16,036 nt of DNA from Alphaproteobacteria bacterium (GTDB taxonomy: Bacteria; Pseudomonadota; Alphaproteobacteria; Micavibrionales; Micavibrionaceae). A program made the position numbers and the translations under genes. The DNA lies in the NCBI GenBank assembly GCA_030639165.1, contig DAOWDF010000316.1, positions 1 to 16,036 on the forward strand, given 5' to 3'. Under the pieces are notes generated by a model, which ran no database searches, was not told where the DNA came from, and saw only the letters and a list, made by a program, of their open reading frames with translations. Shown piece by piece: positions 6,423 to 14,255 of this stretch; the stretch's first letter is position 1; every line of letters begins with the position of its first letter.

Positions 6423-8384
6423 CTAACCGACCTTAAGTTCCTCCAAATCCTTATATAATTCAAGGCTCTCGGGATTTGCCAATGCCTCCTTATTGTTAAC
6501 CCCGCGCCCCATAACGATATCACGTACAGCTATCTCTGTGATTTTACCGCTTTTTGTACGCGGAATATCGCTAACGGCAATTACTTTAGAAGGTACATGA
6601 CGGGGAGTTGCTCCCTTTCTAATCTGTGCCTTAATCTTGCCAATTAAATCATTATCAAGAAGGTAACCATCATTAAGAATAACGAACAAAACTACACGTA
6701 CATCGCCATCCCAGTCCTGCCCGATAGCCACGCTATCCTTTATATAGCTCAGCGATTCAAGCGTGCCATAAATCTCTGCTGTACCAATACGTACGCCACC
6801 TGGATTAAGCGTTGCATCACTACGTCCATGGACAGTAAAGCCTCCATGCTCGGTCTTTTCTACCCAATCGCCATGGCACCAAACATTATCAAATTTCTTA
6901 AAATATGCCTTATGGTATTTATCACCCACATCATCACCCCAAAACGACACGGGCATTGATGGGAAAGGGGTTGCACAAATCAAATCGCCTGCTTCACCAA
7001 TAGCAGCCTCATTACCATCAGCATTAAATATACGTACATCAGTTGATAAAGCCGCGCCCTGAATTTCACCACGGTAAACTGGAGATATAGGGTTACCAAT
7101 ACCAAAACTGGCCGATATAATATCAGTACCACCATATATGGATGCCAAATGCAGATCTGACTTTATAGACGCGTACACATAGTCAAAGCTGCTCGGCACT
7201 AACGGTGATCCAGTTGAGGCTAATGAGCGTAAAGCCGATAAATCATGCGTATCTTTCGGTTTAATATTATTAACATTCATGGCCTCTATATATTTCGCCG
7301 AAGTCCCAAAGAAGCTGCAACCGTGATCGCTGGTATAATCCCAAAGCACATTCCCATCAGGGTAAAATGGCGAACCATCAAATAGCAAAACACACGCATC
7401 GCTTGCAATTGCAGTTACGTGCCAGTTCCACATCATCCCACCACAGGATGTGAAGTAAAAAACCTTGTCATTCGGCTTTATATTACAATGTAATTGATGC
7501 TCTTTCAAATGCTGTAGCAACGTACCACCATGCCCATGAGTTATGCATTTCGGCGCGCCAGTAGTGCCAGAAGAAAACATGATAAATAGCGGATGATTAA
7601 ATTTAACGCGGTTAAACTCTATATCTTTAGGAGTGCACGCCTCTATAAAATCGTCAGCCATAGTGGCATTTTCAAGCTCAGAAATATCAGTATCCGAGCC
7701 AGCATAAGGCACTATAATAACTTGTTCCAGACCGTCAAGCCCCCTTTGTACGTCTTTAACCTTAGCAAGTACATCTATAGTTTTTCCATTATAATAATAA
7801 CCATCTACGCATATCAAAAGCTTGGGCTTAACCTGTCCGAAGCGATCAACTACGCCGCGCACTCCAAAATCAGGGGAGGCCGATGACCATATAGCTCCCA
7901 ATGAAATAGCTGCCAGCGCTGCAATAATAGTTTCAATCATGTTAGGCATATATCCTGCGACGCGATCACCTTCTACAACCCCACTAGCTACCATTGCCTG
8001 CTGCCACTGTGAAACTTTATCATATAGTTGCGAGCGGGTTACTTGCTCCTCCGAACCATTTTCTGAGCGAAAAACCAATGCGCATTTATCATCACGGTTT
8101 TTAAGCATATTTTCTGCATAGTTTACCCTGCCTTCAGGGAAGAACTTAGAGCCAAACATCTGCCCATCATTATCATCAAAAACTCGATCACCTTTATCGC
8201 CAATAACACCGCAAAAATCCCACAATATATCCCAAAACACTTCCTTCTCATCAACTGACCAGCGCCATAATGACTGATAATCTTTGAAGTCATTACCTGT
8301 ACGCTCTTTTACTTGCCCCATAAAACGGTGCATAATCGTTGAATTTATTTGACTTTGCGATGGTGACCAAAGAGGGTTGCTCAT
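6423..8384 (-). CDS. Acetoacetyl-CoA synthetase (acetoacetate-CoA ligase)
   Basis: An ANL-superfamily adenylate-forming enzyme, 653 aa, the usual length for acetoacetyl-CoA synthetase. It activates acetoacetate with ATP and CoA in the cytosol, feeding ketone-body or polyhydroxybutyrate-derived carbon into acetyl-CoA metabolism or back into biosynthesis. Motifs in order: an N-terminal WSPSQSQINSTIMHRFM segment and a LWRWSVDEKEVFW segment specific to this family; the ATP/AMP-binding SSGTTGAPK (271-279); YGGTD (417-421); GDW with Asp506; GRSD (520-523); and the C-terminal SGK with catalytic Lys614. These N-terminal segments separate it from acetyl- and propionyl-CoA synthetases. The start at 8384 has only a weak GAAAGA-like site. 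It diverges from the dsbD-like gene across 93 bp. A candidate small membrane peptide follows 5 nt after its stop. Confidence 0.93.
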   Translation of the reverse strand: MSNPLWSPSQSQINSTIMHRFMGQVKERTGNDFKDYQSLWRWSVDEKEVFWDILWDFCGVIGDKGDRVFDDNDGQMFGSKFFPEGRVNYAENMLKNRDDKCALVFRSENGSEEQVTRSQLYDKVSQWQQAMVASGVVEGDRVAGYMPNMIETIIAALAAISLGAIWSSASPDFGVRGVVDRFGQVKPKLLICVDGYYYNGKTIDVLAKVKDVQRGLDGLEQVIIVPYAGSDTDISELENATMADDFIEACTPKDIEFNRVKFNHPLFIMFSSGTTGAPKCITHGHGGTLLQHLKEHQLHCNIKPNDKVFYFTSCGGMMWNWHVTAIASDACVLLFDGSPFYPDGNVLWDYTSDHGCSFFGTSAKYIEAMNVNNIKPKDTHDLSALRSLASTGSPLVPSSFDYVYASIKSDLHLASIYGGTDIISASFGIGNPISPVYRGEIQGAALSTDVRIFNADGNEAAIGEAGDLICATPFPSMPVSFWGDDVGDKYHKAYFKKFDNVWCHGDWVEKTEHGGFTVHGRSDATLNPGGVRIGTAEIYGTLESLSYIKDSVAIGQDWDGDVRVVLFVILNDGYLLDNDLIGKIKAQIRKGATPRHVPSKVIAVSDIPRTKSGKITEIAVRDIVMGRGVNNKEALANPESLELYKDLEELKVG

Positions 8385-8395
8385 AAGGGTAATCT

Positions 8396-8424
8396 TTCAT
8401 ATGATTTGATAACTAATGTAACAA
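8396..8424 (-). promoter_or_regulatory. Candidate promoter of acetoacetyl-CoA synthetase
   Basis: On the minus strand, TTGTTA (8424-8419), a 17-bp spacer, then TATGAA (8401-8396), each with four of six consensus bases. The -10 ends 11 nt before the ATG at 8384, so the leader would be a few bases. On the other side of this 93-bp divergent gap, TATAAC at 8453-8458 could serve the dsbD-like gene, but I find no matching -35. Confidence 0.28.
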
Positions 8425-8465
8425 TATGCAGATATTAGCGAATGATAGTTAATATAACATAAAGC

Positions 8466-8470
8466 AAGGA
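8466..8470 (+). promoter_or_regulatory. Ribosome binding site selecting a TTG start
   Basis: AAGGA lies 7 nt before a TTG at 8478. The nearby ATG at 8473 runs into a stop after two codons (ATG TTT TGA), so this site supports TTG as the real start of the disulfide reductase. Confidence 0.75.
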
Positions 8471-8477
8471 ACATGTT

Positions 8478-10613
8478 TTGAACAATAGAATACTCAGTTT
8501 TTTAAGCATATTAGCTACATTTTTAATGCCATCATTTGCCACAGCCGAGGAGCTTGATCAATATACGCAAGTAAAACTGATCGCAGAAAACACTGCGATA
8601 AACTCAGGCGATGAAATCACGATAGCCGTCGAAATCAAGCTAGAGCATGATTGGCATGTTTATTGGCAGAATCCAGGAGATTCTGGCCTACCCGTTAAAA
8701 TAGAATGGGACGCTCCAGAAGGCTTTGATATAGGTGAGATAATCTGGCCTACGCCCGATAAAATATCATTGGATATTCTTGCCAACTATGGGTACTACGA
8801 TGAAGCTATCTTGCTGCAAACCCTCAAAGTTCCAAACAACCTACCTGAAGGTAAAATAACCTTAACAGCAACAATTGATATGCTTATTTGTAATGAAATC
8901 TGCATACCTGAGTCTGTCACAACATCTATCAATTTCAATGAGAACAATCAAAATATAGATAGCTCAACTTATATAGTTAATGCTAGAAGCAAAACCCCTA
9001 AAACTATAGAAGGTGAATTTGAGTATTTTGAAGAAGGTGATATGCTTAACCTTTCACTCGAACTTGAAAATAGCGATATATTAAAGGCGGCCACAAACCA
9101 TAGACTTGAATTTTTCCCTTTAGATTGGGGCGTTATCAATCATTTAGCTAATCCTAATGTTCAAATATCCAATAATGAAATTACGATAACACATGAGCGC
9201 GGAGACGAAGACTTATCCGAGATAAAGCAGATAGATGGCTTGCTGGTTATTACAGGAGAAAAAGGGCAAAATAAAGGCTACGCCATAACTGCCAACACCA
9301 ACAACAACAAAATCACACCAGTTAAAAACACGTACACGACTGCTCAAAAAAACGTACGGGCAACTCCACAACCAGCCAAGCAAGCGAGTAATATAACTTG
9401 GTTTAGCGCGATATACCTCGCAATATTCGGCGGAATTATACTAAACCTAATGCCATGCGTATTCCCTGTACTTTCAATAAAAGCCCTCAGCCTTGTCAAA
9501 ATGGGCGATAAAGATCATAAGCTAGCCCGTAAACATGGCCTAAGCTATACACTAGGAGTAGTTCTTAGCTTCCTAGCCATTGGCGGCATATTATTACTCT
9601 TTAAACAAGCGGGAGAAGTTATTGGCTGGGGGTTTCAACTACAAAACCCTGCCATCGTCGCAATTCTTGCATATCTACTATTTATAATAGCACTTAACCT
9701 CATCGGGTTTTTAGAGGTAAAGTCAGATTTTGGAAATATAGGAAATAAGCTAACACAGGGGAATTCCTTGAGCAGCTCTTTCTTCACTGGCGCTCTCGCA
9801 ACTATAGTTGCAACGCCCTGTACCGCCCCATTTATGGGAGCCGCTATGGGTTTTGCCATGACACAAAACGCCTTTATAAGCATGAGCGTATTTGCTGCTC
9901 TCGGATTTGGGCTCGCCTTGCCGTATCTCATATTATCTTACGTCCCCAAACTACGTAGCTTTCTACCAAAGCCAGGGAAATGGATGGATACGTTCAAACA
10001 ATTCCTATCCTTTCCTATATTTGCTTCTGCTATCTGGCTAGTCTGGGTATTAAGCCAACAATCCGGCTCTTACGGAGTTCTATTGATATTGCTGGGCATG
10101 CTTTCTATATCATTTTGTGTCTGGCTGTTGCATTTACAAAGCAAAGGCAAAGCACGTACATCAATAAATATAGTATTATTGCTATTTATAATAATGCCCA
10201 TATTAAGCTTGATATATATAAAAGACACTAGCAACAATATAGCCTCCAGCCAAAACACGTACAGCTTTGGCCAGCCATTCTCCGAAGAAAAACTATCTGA
10301 GCTATTACAAGGTGACGAACCCATATTTGTCGAAATGACAGCAGCATGGTGCATAACGTGTAAAATAAACCATGCAATAGCCCTAAATACAGATGAAACA
10401 AAATCCTTATTTAAGGAAAAAAACGTACACTACTTAATCGGTGACTGGACAAATAAAGATGATGAAATAACCAAATATCTTGATCAATTTAACCGCAACG
10501 GAGTGCCAATATATGTTCTTTACGGCGCGCGAAATTCTCAAACAGGCAAGCGCCCCGAAGCAATAATACTCCCACAAATTTTAAGCTTCAAAAATATAAG
10601 TGAAGCGATATGA
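8478..10613 (+). CDS. ScsB/DsbD-like thiol:disulfide interchange protein
   Basis: An envelope protein expected to move electrons from cytosolic thioredoxin across the inner membrane to periplasmic thiol partners. It starts at TTG with a strong ribosome binding site. Layout: signal peptide at 1-23 ending in ATA-EE; a periplasmic beta-rich domain to about residue 300 with a CNEIC pair (Cys138, Cys142); a multi-pass CcdA-like membrane core from about 305 to 580 with one cysteine in each half (LMPC, Cys327; ATPC, Cys448); and a C-terminal thioredoxin-like domain with WCITC (Cys625, Cys628) and the cis-Pro loop GVPIY (Pro677). All three cysteine pairs of the relay are present. The N-terminal domain looks more like ScsB than E. 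coli DsbD, so I give no symbol. The 711-aa length suits the ScsB group. No scsC or scsD-like partner is adjacent. Confidence 0.88.
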   Translation: MNNRILSFLSILATFLMPSFATAEELDQYTQVKLIAENTAINSGDEITIAVEIKLEHDWHVYWQNPGDSGLPVKIEWDAPEGFDIGEIIWPTPDKISLDILANYGYYDEAILLQTLKVPNNLPEGKITLTATIDMLICNEICIPESVTTSINFNENNQNIDSSTYIVNARSKTPKTIEGEFEYFEEGDMLNLSLELENSDILKAATNHRLEFFPLDWGVINHLANPNVQISNNEITITHERGDEDLSEIKQIDGLLVITGEKGQNKGYAITANTNNNKITPVKNTYTTAQKNVRATPQPAKQASNITWFSAIYLAIFGGIILNLMPCVFPVLSIKALSLVKMGDKDHKLARKHGLSYTLGVVLSFLAIGGILLLFKQAGEVIGWGFQLQNPAIVAILAYLLFIIALNLIGFLEVKSDFGNIGNKLTQGNSLSSSFFTGALATIVATPCTAPFMGAAMGFAMTQNAFISMSVFAALGFGLALPYLILSYVPKLRSFLPKPGKWMDTFKQFLSFPIFASAIWLVWVLSQQSGSYGVLLILLGMLSISFCVWLLHLQSKGKARTSINIVLLLFIIMPILSLIYIKDTSNNIASSQNTYSFGQPFSEEKLSELLQGDEPIFVEMTAAWCITCKINHAIALNTDETKSLFKEKNVHYLIGDWTNKDDEITKYLDQFNRNGVPIYVLYGARNSQTGKRPEAIILPQILSFKNISEAI

Positions 10614-10622
10614 AAATGACAC

Positions 10623-10651
10623 TTGTCAGAATCAATAGTTAGAGGTATCAT
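10623..10651 (+). promoter_or_regulatory. Putative sigma70-type promoter for the histidine kinase
   Basis: TTGTCA (10623-10628), a 17-bp spacer, then TATCAT (10646-10651), each with five of six consensus bases. Transcription would start near 10658, leaving a leader of about 36 nt before the ATG at 10694. The -35 forms one half of an inverted repeat, TGACA-CT-TGTCA (10617-10628). This gives the kinase its own promoter after the disulfide reductase gene. Confidence 0.55.
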
Positions 10652-10693
10652 TACAGTTAATGCAACGCAATTCTCCCTCCTTGAGACTTCACC

Positions 10694-12628
10694 ATGTCAA
10701 TAATAAGCAAAATGAAATCAGAGTTATTTACTCCGCCATTTATACAACAATCAGCTGAAATAGCGCGCTGCGCTATGACTGAAGATGGCACAATAATTTA
10801 CGCAAATGATGCATTTTATCAGCTATGCGAAACCAATGCAGATCAGATTAATAATGCACAGGACATATTCATCTTTTCAGAAGAAGCATTAAATAACGAT
10901 AGCTTATCAGAGCTGCCTACAGGCGACCACGATATACACATCAAAGGCAATCCAATCATTACCGGATTTTACTTTGATTGGCTAACAACCGCAAATAATG
11001 AACATTATTTAGTAGCATCAGCCACGGATAATATACTTAAGCCAATAGCTGACAACGATTTAAATAATCTAATAGATCAGATACAAGATTCAAGATCTCG
11101 CATTGAATATGCTTCAAATAACGTCATTGATATAAAACCGACTAATGAAGATTTTGCAGAATTCATGTCAATGACGCACGAAATCATGATAGTGACCGAT
11201 GAACAAGGCCTCATAATAACTGCAAATGATGCATTTATGAATAGCTTTGGCTATAGCCCCCTAGACCTTAAAAACACATCTTTATTCAATTTCATTAATG
11301 AGGAAGATAAACACAACCTAAAAGACACAATCCAAAGAATTACCCACAATGAAAGCAATGAACAAAACACTGTAAATTTTGAAACACGTATATTAGCGCG
11401 TAACAAACAGCCACATTGGGTTGAATGGCGACAAAAGCATAAAGACGGAAAAATATATTTTTCTGGTCAAGATATTACTGGCATTAAGAAACAACAACAA
11501 AACCTCAGCCGTAGACAAAAACAACTTTCAGAAGCCGAAGCAATCGGACATATGGGTCACTGGTACTGGAAAATAGGTGATGATAATATTTCATGGTCAG
11601 AAGAGATTTTCCGAATTTTCAATGTTAACCAAAGCAGTTTTAAGCCAAGCATAAACTCCCTAACTGATCTAATTCATAAACGTGATGTCGGCAGAGTAAT
11701 ACAAGTCTTTCAACGTGCAATGATTGAAGAAAAAGACTATGACATGGAATTCCGTGCACTGCGCAATGACGGAGAAATCCGCTTTATTATGTGCGAAGGG
11801 CGATGTGAAAAAGATGAAAATGGCGAGGTAATTGCGCTATATGGCATAATGCAAGACATGAACCAGCGCATGCTCGATGAACAAGAATTGCTACAGGCAA
11901 AAGATGAATCCGAGCAAGCCTCCATCGCAAAATCCAGATTCCTTGCCAATATGAGCCACGAACTACGTACACCCCTAAATGCTATTATAGGATTCTCAGA
12001 AATGATTGAAGCCCAAATGTTAGGGCGGATAGAAAATAGTAACTATGTAGAATATGCTGCAAGCATAAGAGATAGCGGAAAGCACCTACTTGACCTGATA
12101 AGTGATATACTCGACATGTCCAAAATTGACGCGGGTAAACATACGCTTGATCTCGAAGAAGTAAATATTCAAGATATAATTGACCGAGCGACACATATGA
12201 TTATAGGCAGATCCCTAGAACAAAACATTGTCCTGCACACAGGTAATGTTGATAACAGTGACGTTAATATTGTCGCTGATCGTCGTGCATTAACTCAAAT
12301 TTTCCTGAATCTTTTATCAAACGCTATTAAATTCACACCAGAAAAAGGCTCGGTATGGATTGAATGCTGTAAAATGGAAGATCAAATTTCATTGAAAGTA
12401 TGCGATACAGGAATAGGAATATCTCCGAATATGCTGGCCTCAGTACTTAGACCTTTCGAACAAGTATCAACGCAATATACTCGCGAACACGAAGGTACAG
12501 GCCTAGGGCTTTCCATTACCAAAAAACTGATAGAACTTCACGGCGGTTCATTGCACATAGAGTCATCTATTGATGTTGGAACAATTGTGAATGTACGTTT
12601 ACCTTATAGTGCTGCAATTAAAGATTAA
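10694..12628 (+). CDS. Cytosolic three-PAS sensor histidine kinase
   Basis: A sensor kinase of 644 aa without any transmembrane segment, so it probably senses an internal signal. Order: a degenerate PAS domain (about 20-115, DGTIIYANDAF), a second PAS with PAC (about 155-265, QGLIITANDAF), a third PAS (about 283-390, MGHWYWK), a short linker helix, the dimerisation and phosphoacceptor domain with SHELRTP (His422), and the ATPase domain with the N-box NLLSNAIKF (539-547), DTGIG (571-575) and GTGLGLS (601-607). All kinase motifs are intact. The sequence around the phosphoacceptor, FLANMSHELRTPLNAIIGFS, is the form common in alphaproteobacterial kinases of the PleC/DivJ/PdhS type. There is no receiver domain and no response-regulator gene in the window, so it is an orphan here. 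A GAGA lies 7 nt before the ATG. The stop is one base from the stop of the convergent SDR gene. Confidence 0.9.
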   Translation: MSIISKMKSELFTPPFIQQSAEIARCAMTEDGTIIYANDAFYQLCETNADQINNAQDIFIFSEEALNNDSLSELPTGDHDIHIKGNPIITGFYFDWLTTANNEHYLVASATDNILKPIADNDLNNLIDQIQDSRSRIEYASNNVIDIKPTNEDFAEFMSMTHEIMIVTDEQGLIITANDAFMNSFGYSPLDLKNTSLFNFINEEDKHNLKDTIQRITHNESNEQNTVNFETRILARNKQPHWVEWRQKHKDGKIYFSGQDITGIKKQQQNLSRRQKQLSEAEAIGHMGHWYWKIGDDNISWSEEIFRIFNVNQSSFKPSINSLTDLIHKRDVGRVIQVFQRAMIEEKDYDMEFRALRNDGEIRFIMCEGRCEKDENGEVIALYGIMQDMNQRMLDEQELLQAKDESEQASIAKSRFLANMSHELRTPLNAIIGFSEMIEAQMLGRIENSNYVEYAASIRDSGKHLLDLISDILDMSKIDAGKHTLDLEEVNIQDIIDRATHMIIGRSLEQNIVLHTGNVDNSDVNIVADRRALTQIFLNLLSNAIKFTPEKGSVWIECCKMEDQISLKVCDTGIGISPNMLASVLRPFEQVSTQYTREHEGTGLGLSITKKLIELHGGSLHIESSIDVGTIVNVRLPYSAAIKD

Positions 12629-12629
12629 A

Positions 12630-13541
12630 TTATATAATTTTCAAAAAAGATGATGCGTACTCTTCTGCATCCATACAAGCTTTCAAACCCTCTTTATAAC
12701 TCGGGTATCTTAAAGAAACACCAAGGTCACTCTTAATTTTAGCATTGCGTACGCGTTTATTATCCGCGTAAAAACTTAAAGCTATAGGCGCTAAATTGGC
12801 ACCATCAAAAGGGATTAGCGGAGGCACTGGCCTGCGCAATAACGCACAAGCATAGTCAATAACTTCATGGCTAGGCGCTGGCATGTCATCACTAACATTA
12901 TAGACTTCACCAGACTTTGGAGCGTACATAGAAGCAAGTAAAACCTGCACCAAATCCTCAACATGTACGCGACTAAAAACATGACCAGGCTTATCAATGC
13001 GCCGCGCAACAGACGAACGTACAGAATCAAGTGCGCTACGCCCTGGGCCATAAATTCCTGCCAAACGAAATATATGCACGGGCAATCCATACGATTTCAG
13101 TAAAGATAAATACTGCCTCTCAACATTTAAACGTCGTGATCCACGCTTTGTTGTTGGCCGTACTTCCGAGCTTTCATCAACCCAGCTGCCACCGCGATCA
13201 CCATAAGACCCCGTAGTAGATAAATACCCGACCCATTCAAGTTTCGGCAAATTAAGCAAATCCTGTGCATGCATATTAAATGTTGGATCACCCCCAGAAG
13301 ATGGCGGAGTTGATATAAGAATATGTGTTACATCCCTGAGCATATAAACAGGGTCAGCCAATGGGATATCGTCATCAAGTAAGTGAGCTTTAACGCCACG
13401 GCTTTTAAGCTCGCTTTTACGGGATTGATCGCGAGTTGTGCCTGAAACACCCCAACCACCACGCCCCATTAACTCATGCCCTAGATAGTTACAACTATAC
13501 CCATAACCAAAACAAAATAGATGTTTAGCAGCATGTTCCAA
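12630..13541 (-). CDS. SDR-fold NAD(P)-binding protein (atypical, epimerase-like)
   Basis: A Rossmann-fold protein of 303 aa related to the NAD-dependent epimerase/dehydratase or YeeZ-like atypical SDR group. Seen: an N-terminal FGYGYSCNYLG (11-21) as the glycine-rich nucleotide motif, TTRD (35-38), YLSTTGSYGD (106-115), FRLAGIYGPGRSALD (158-172), the RVHVEDLVQVL stretch (191-201) and YNVSDD (214-219). The YxxxK catalytic pair of classical SDRs is not at the expected place (around 135-150), so a standard dehydrogenase mechanism is doubtful. The start is TTG at 13541, chosen because an AAGGA sits 8 nt upstream and no early in-frame ATG exists. It is 23 bp downstream of the fzlA-like gene, on the same strand, so probably one operon. 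Substrate unknown. Confidence 0.82.
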   Translation of the reverse strand: MEHAAKHLFCFGYGYSCNYLGHELMGRGGWGVSGTTRDQSRKSELKSRGVKAHLLDDDIPLADPVYMLRDVTHILISTPPSSGGDPTFNMHAQDLLNLPKLEWVGYLSTTGSYGDRGGSWVDESSEVRPTTKRGSRRLNVERQYLSLLKSYGLPVHIFRLAGIYGPGRSALDSVRSSVARRIDKPGHVFSRVHVEDLVQVLLASMYAPKSGEVYNVSDDMPAPSHEVIDYACALLRRPVPPLIPFDGANLAPIALSFYADNKRVRNAKIKSDLGVSLRYPSYKEGLKACMDAEEYASSFLKII

Positions 13542-13549
13542 ATTGACTA

Positions 13550-13554
13550 TCCTT
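13550..13554 (-). promoter_or_regulatory. Ribosome binding site selecting the SDR gene's TTG start
   Basis: On the minus strand AAGGA ends 8 nt before the TTG at 13541. It lies in the 23-bp gap after the fzlA-like stop codon and supports coupled expression from one transcript. Confidence 0.7.
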
Positions 13555-13564
13555 ATATAAAACT

Positions 13565-14212
13565 TTATACGCTGTTAACGAAGCTAGGTACTTGCTCTTC
13601 AAGTAAATCTTTAAACCCTGATCTAGCCTTAACTTTTTCATACCATTGATAAGCATACTCATGCTGCTCCCATGGAACATCACCAAGATAATCAACCGCA
13701 GATATATGTGACGCGGCTGCTATATCTGCCAAAGAAAATGCATCACCAGCAAGCCACACACGTCTTTCTGTCAAAAACCCAATATAATCAAGGTGATAAT
13801 GTATATTTGCACGCCCCGCGCGCACGGAAGGTCCATGCGGCTCACCCATATTAAGTAGAGCCTTCATAAATTTCTCACCGACAAGATTTTCTGTTACTTC
13901 ACGATTGAACTTATGATCAAACCAATTTACAAGCCTACGAGTTTCTGCGCGCTGCACGGGATCATAACCAATAAGATTAATTTCTGGATATACCTCATCA
14001 AGATACTCACAGATAACTTGCGAGTTAGATAATATCGTTCCGTCTTGCTCCACTAGTAATGGTAAATCGCCTGCAGGGTTCATCGCTAAGAACTCGGTTC
14101 TGCGCTCCCATGTTTTTTCTAACCTTAAATCAAAGGGTAAGTTTTTCTCAGTCAAAGCCATCCTGACCTTGCGTGAAAAAGGGTGCAACCAAAAGTGATA
14201 TAATATCCTCAT
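13565..14212 (-). CDS. fzlA: FzlA-like GST-fold protein, short C-terminus
   Basis: A glutathione S-transferase fold protein of 215 aa: a thioredoxin-like N-terminal domain (1-75; MRILYHF, RKVRMAL, NPAGDLPLL with its cis-Pro, SNSQVICEYLDE) and a helical C-terminal domain with EVTENLVGEKFMK (105-117), HYHLDYIGFL and LAGDAFSLADIAAASH. These blocks, above all the EVTENLVGEKFM and ISAVDYLGDVPW segments, match my recollection of FzlA, the alphaproteobacterial protein that binds FtsZ and sets constriction rate in Caulobacter. The usual FzlA ends in a conserved tail finishing DLDF; this one stops after EEQVPSFVNSV, without it. It may therefore be a variant or a plain GST relative. No Shine-Dalgarno precedes the ATG. 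It lies between xseA (43 bp) and the SDR gene (23 bp) on the same strand. Confidence 0.72.
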   Translation of the reverse strand: MRILYHFWLHPFSRKVRMALTEKNLPFDLRLEKTWERRTEFLAMNPAGDLPLLVEQDGTILSNSQVICEYLDEVYPEINLIGYDPVQRAETRRLVNWFDHKFNREVTENLVGEKFMKALLNMGEPHGPSVRAGRANIHYHLDYIGFLTERRVWLAGDAFSLADIAAASHISAVDYLGDVPWEQHEYAYQWYEKVKARSGFKDLLEEQVPSFVNSV

Positions 14213-14218
14213 ACATAT

Positions 14219-14247
14219 ATTGTATGCCTAGATGGGAAATTATTCAA
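14219..14247 (-). promoter_or_regulatory. Candidate promoter giving a leaderless fzlA-like mRNA
   Basis: On the minus strand TTGAAT (14247-14242), exactly 17 bp, then TACAAT (14224-14219, five of six consensus bases), then 6 nt to the ATG at 14212. Transcription would begin at or next to the start codon, which fits the lack of any Shine-Dalgarno. It lies in the 43-bp gap after xseA, so the fzlA-like and SDR genes could be expressed without xseA. Confidence 0.5.
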
Positions 14248-14255
14248 TATAGAAA

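Noticed and set aside
8397..8474. Minus-strand 25-codon frame ahead of acetoacetyl-CoA synthetase
   Set aside because: It covers the ribosome binding site of the DsbD-like gene and the candidate promoter of the synthetase, has no ribosome binding site and reads as random AT-rich sequence.
10585..10606. Inverted repeat GCTTCA / TGAAGC in the last codons of the DsbD-like gene
   Set aside because: Six-bp stem with a 10-nt loop and no T-run; too weak to call a terminator.
10610..10642. Ten-codon frame MKMTLVRINS overlapping the stop of the DsbD-like gene (ATGA)
   Set aside because: Too short, no conserved feature, and it runs through the kinase promoter; probably chance.
12627..12640. Perfect 14-bp palindrome AAATTATATAATTT at the kinase/SDR junction
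   Set aside because: Only A and T, so pairing is weak; no GC stem or T-run for a terminator, and such palindromes are expected in AT-rich DNA.
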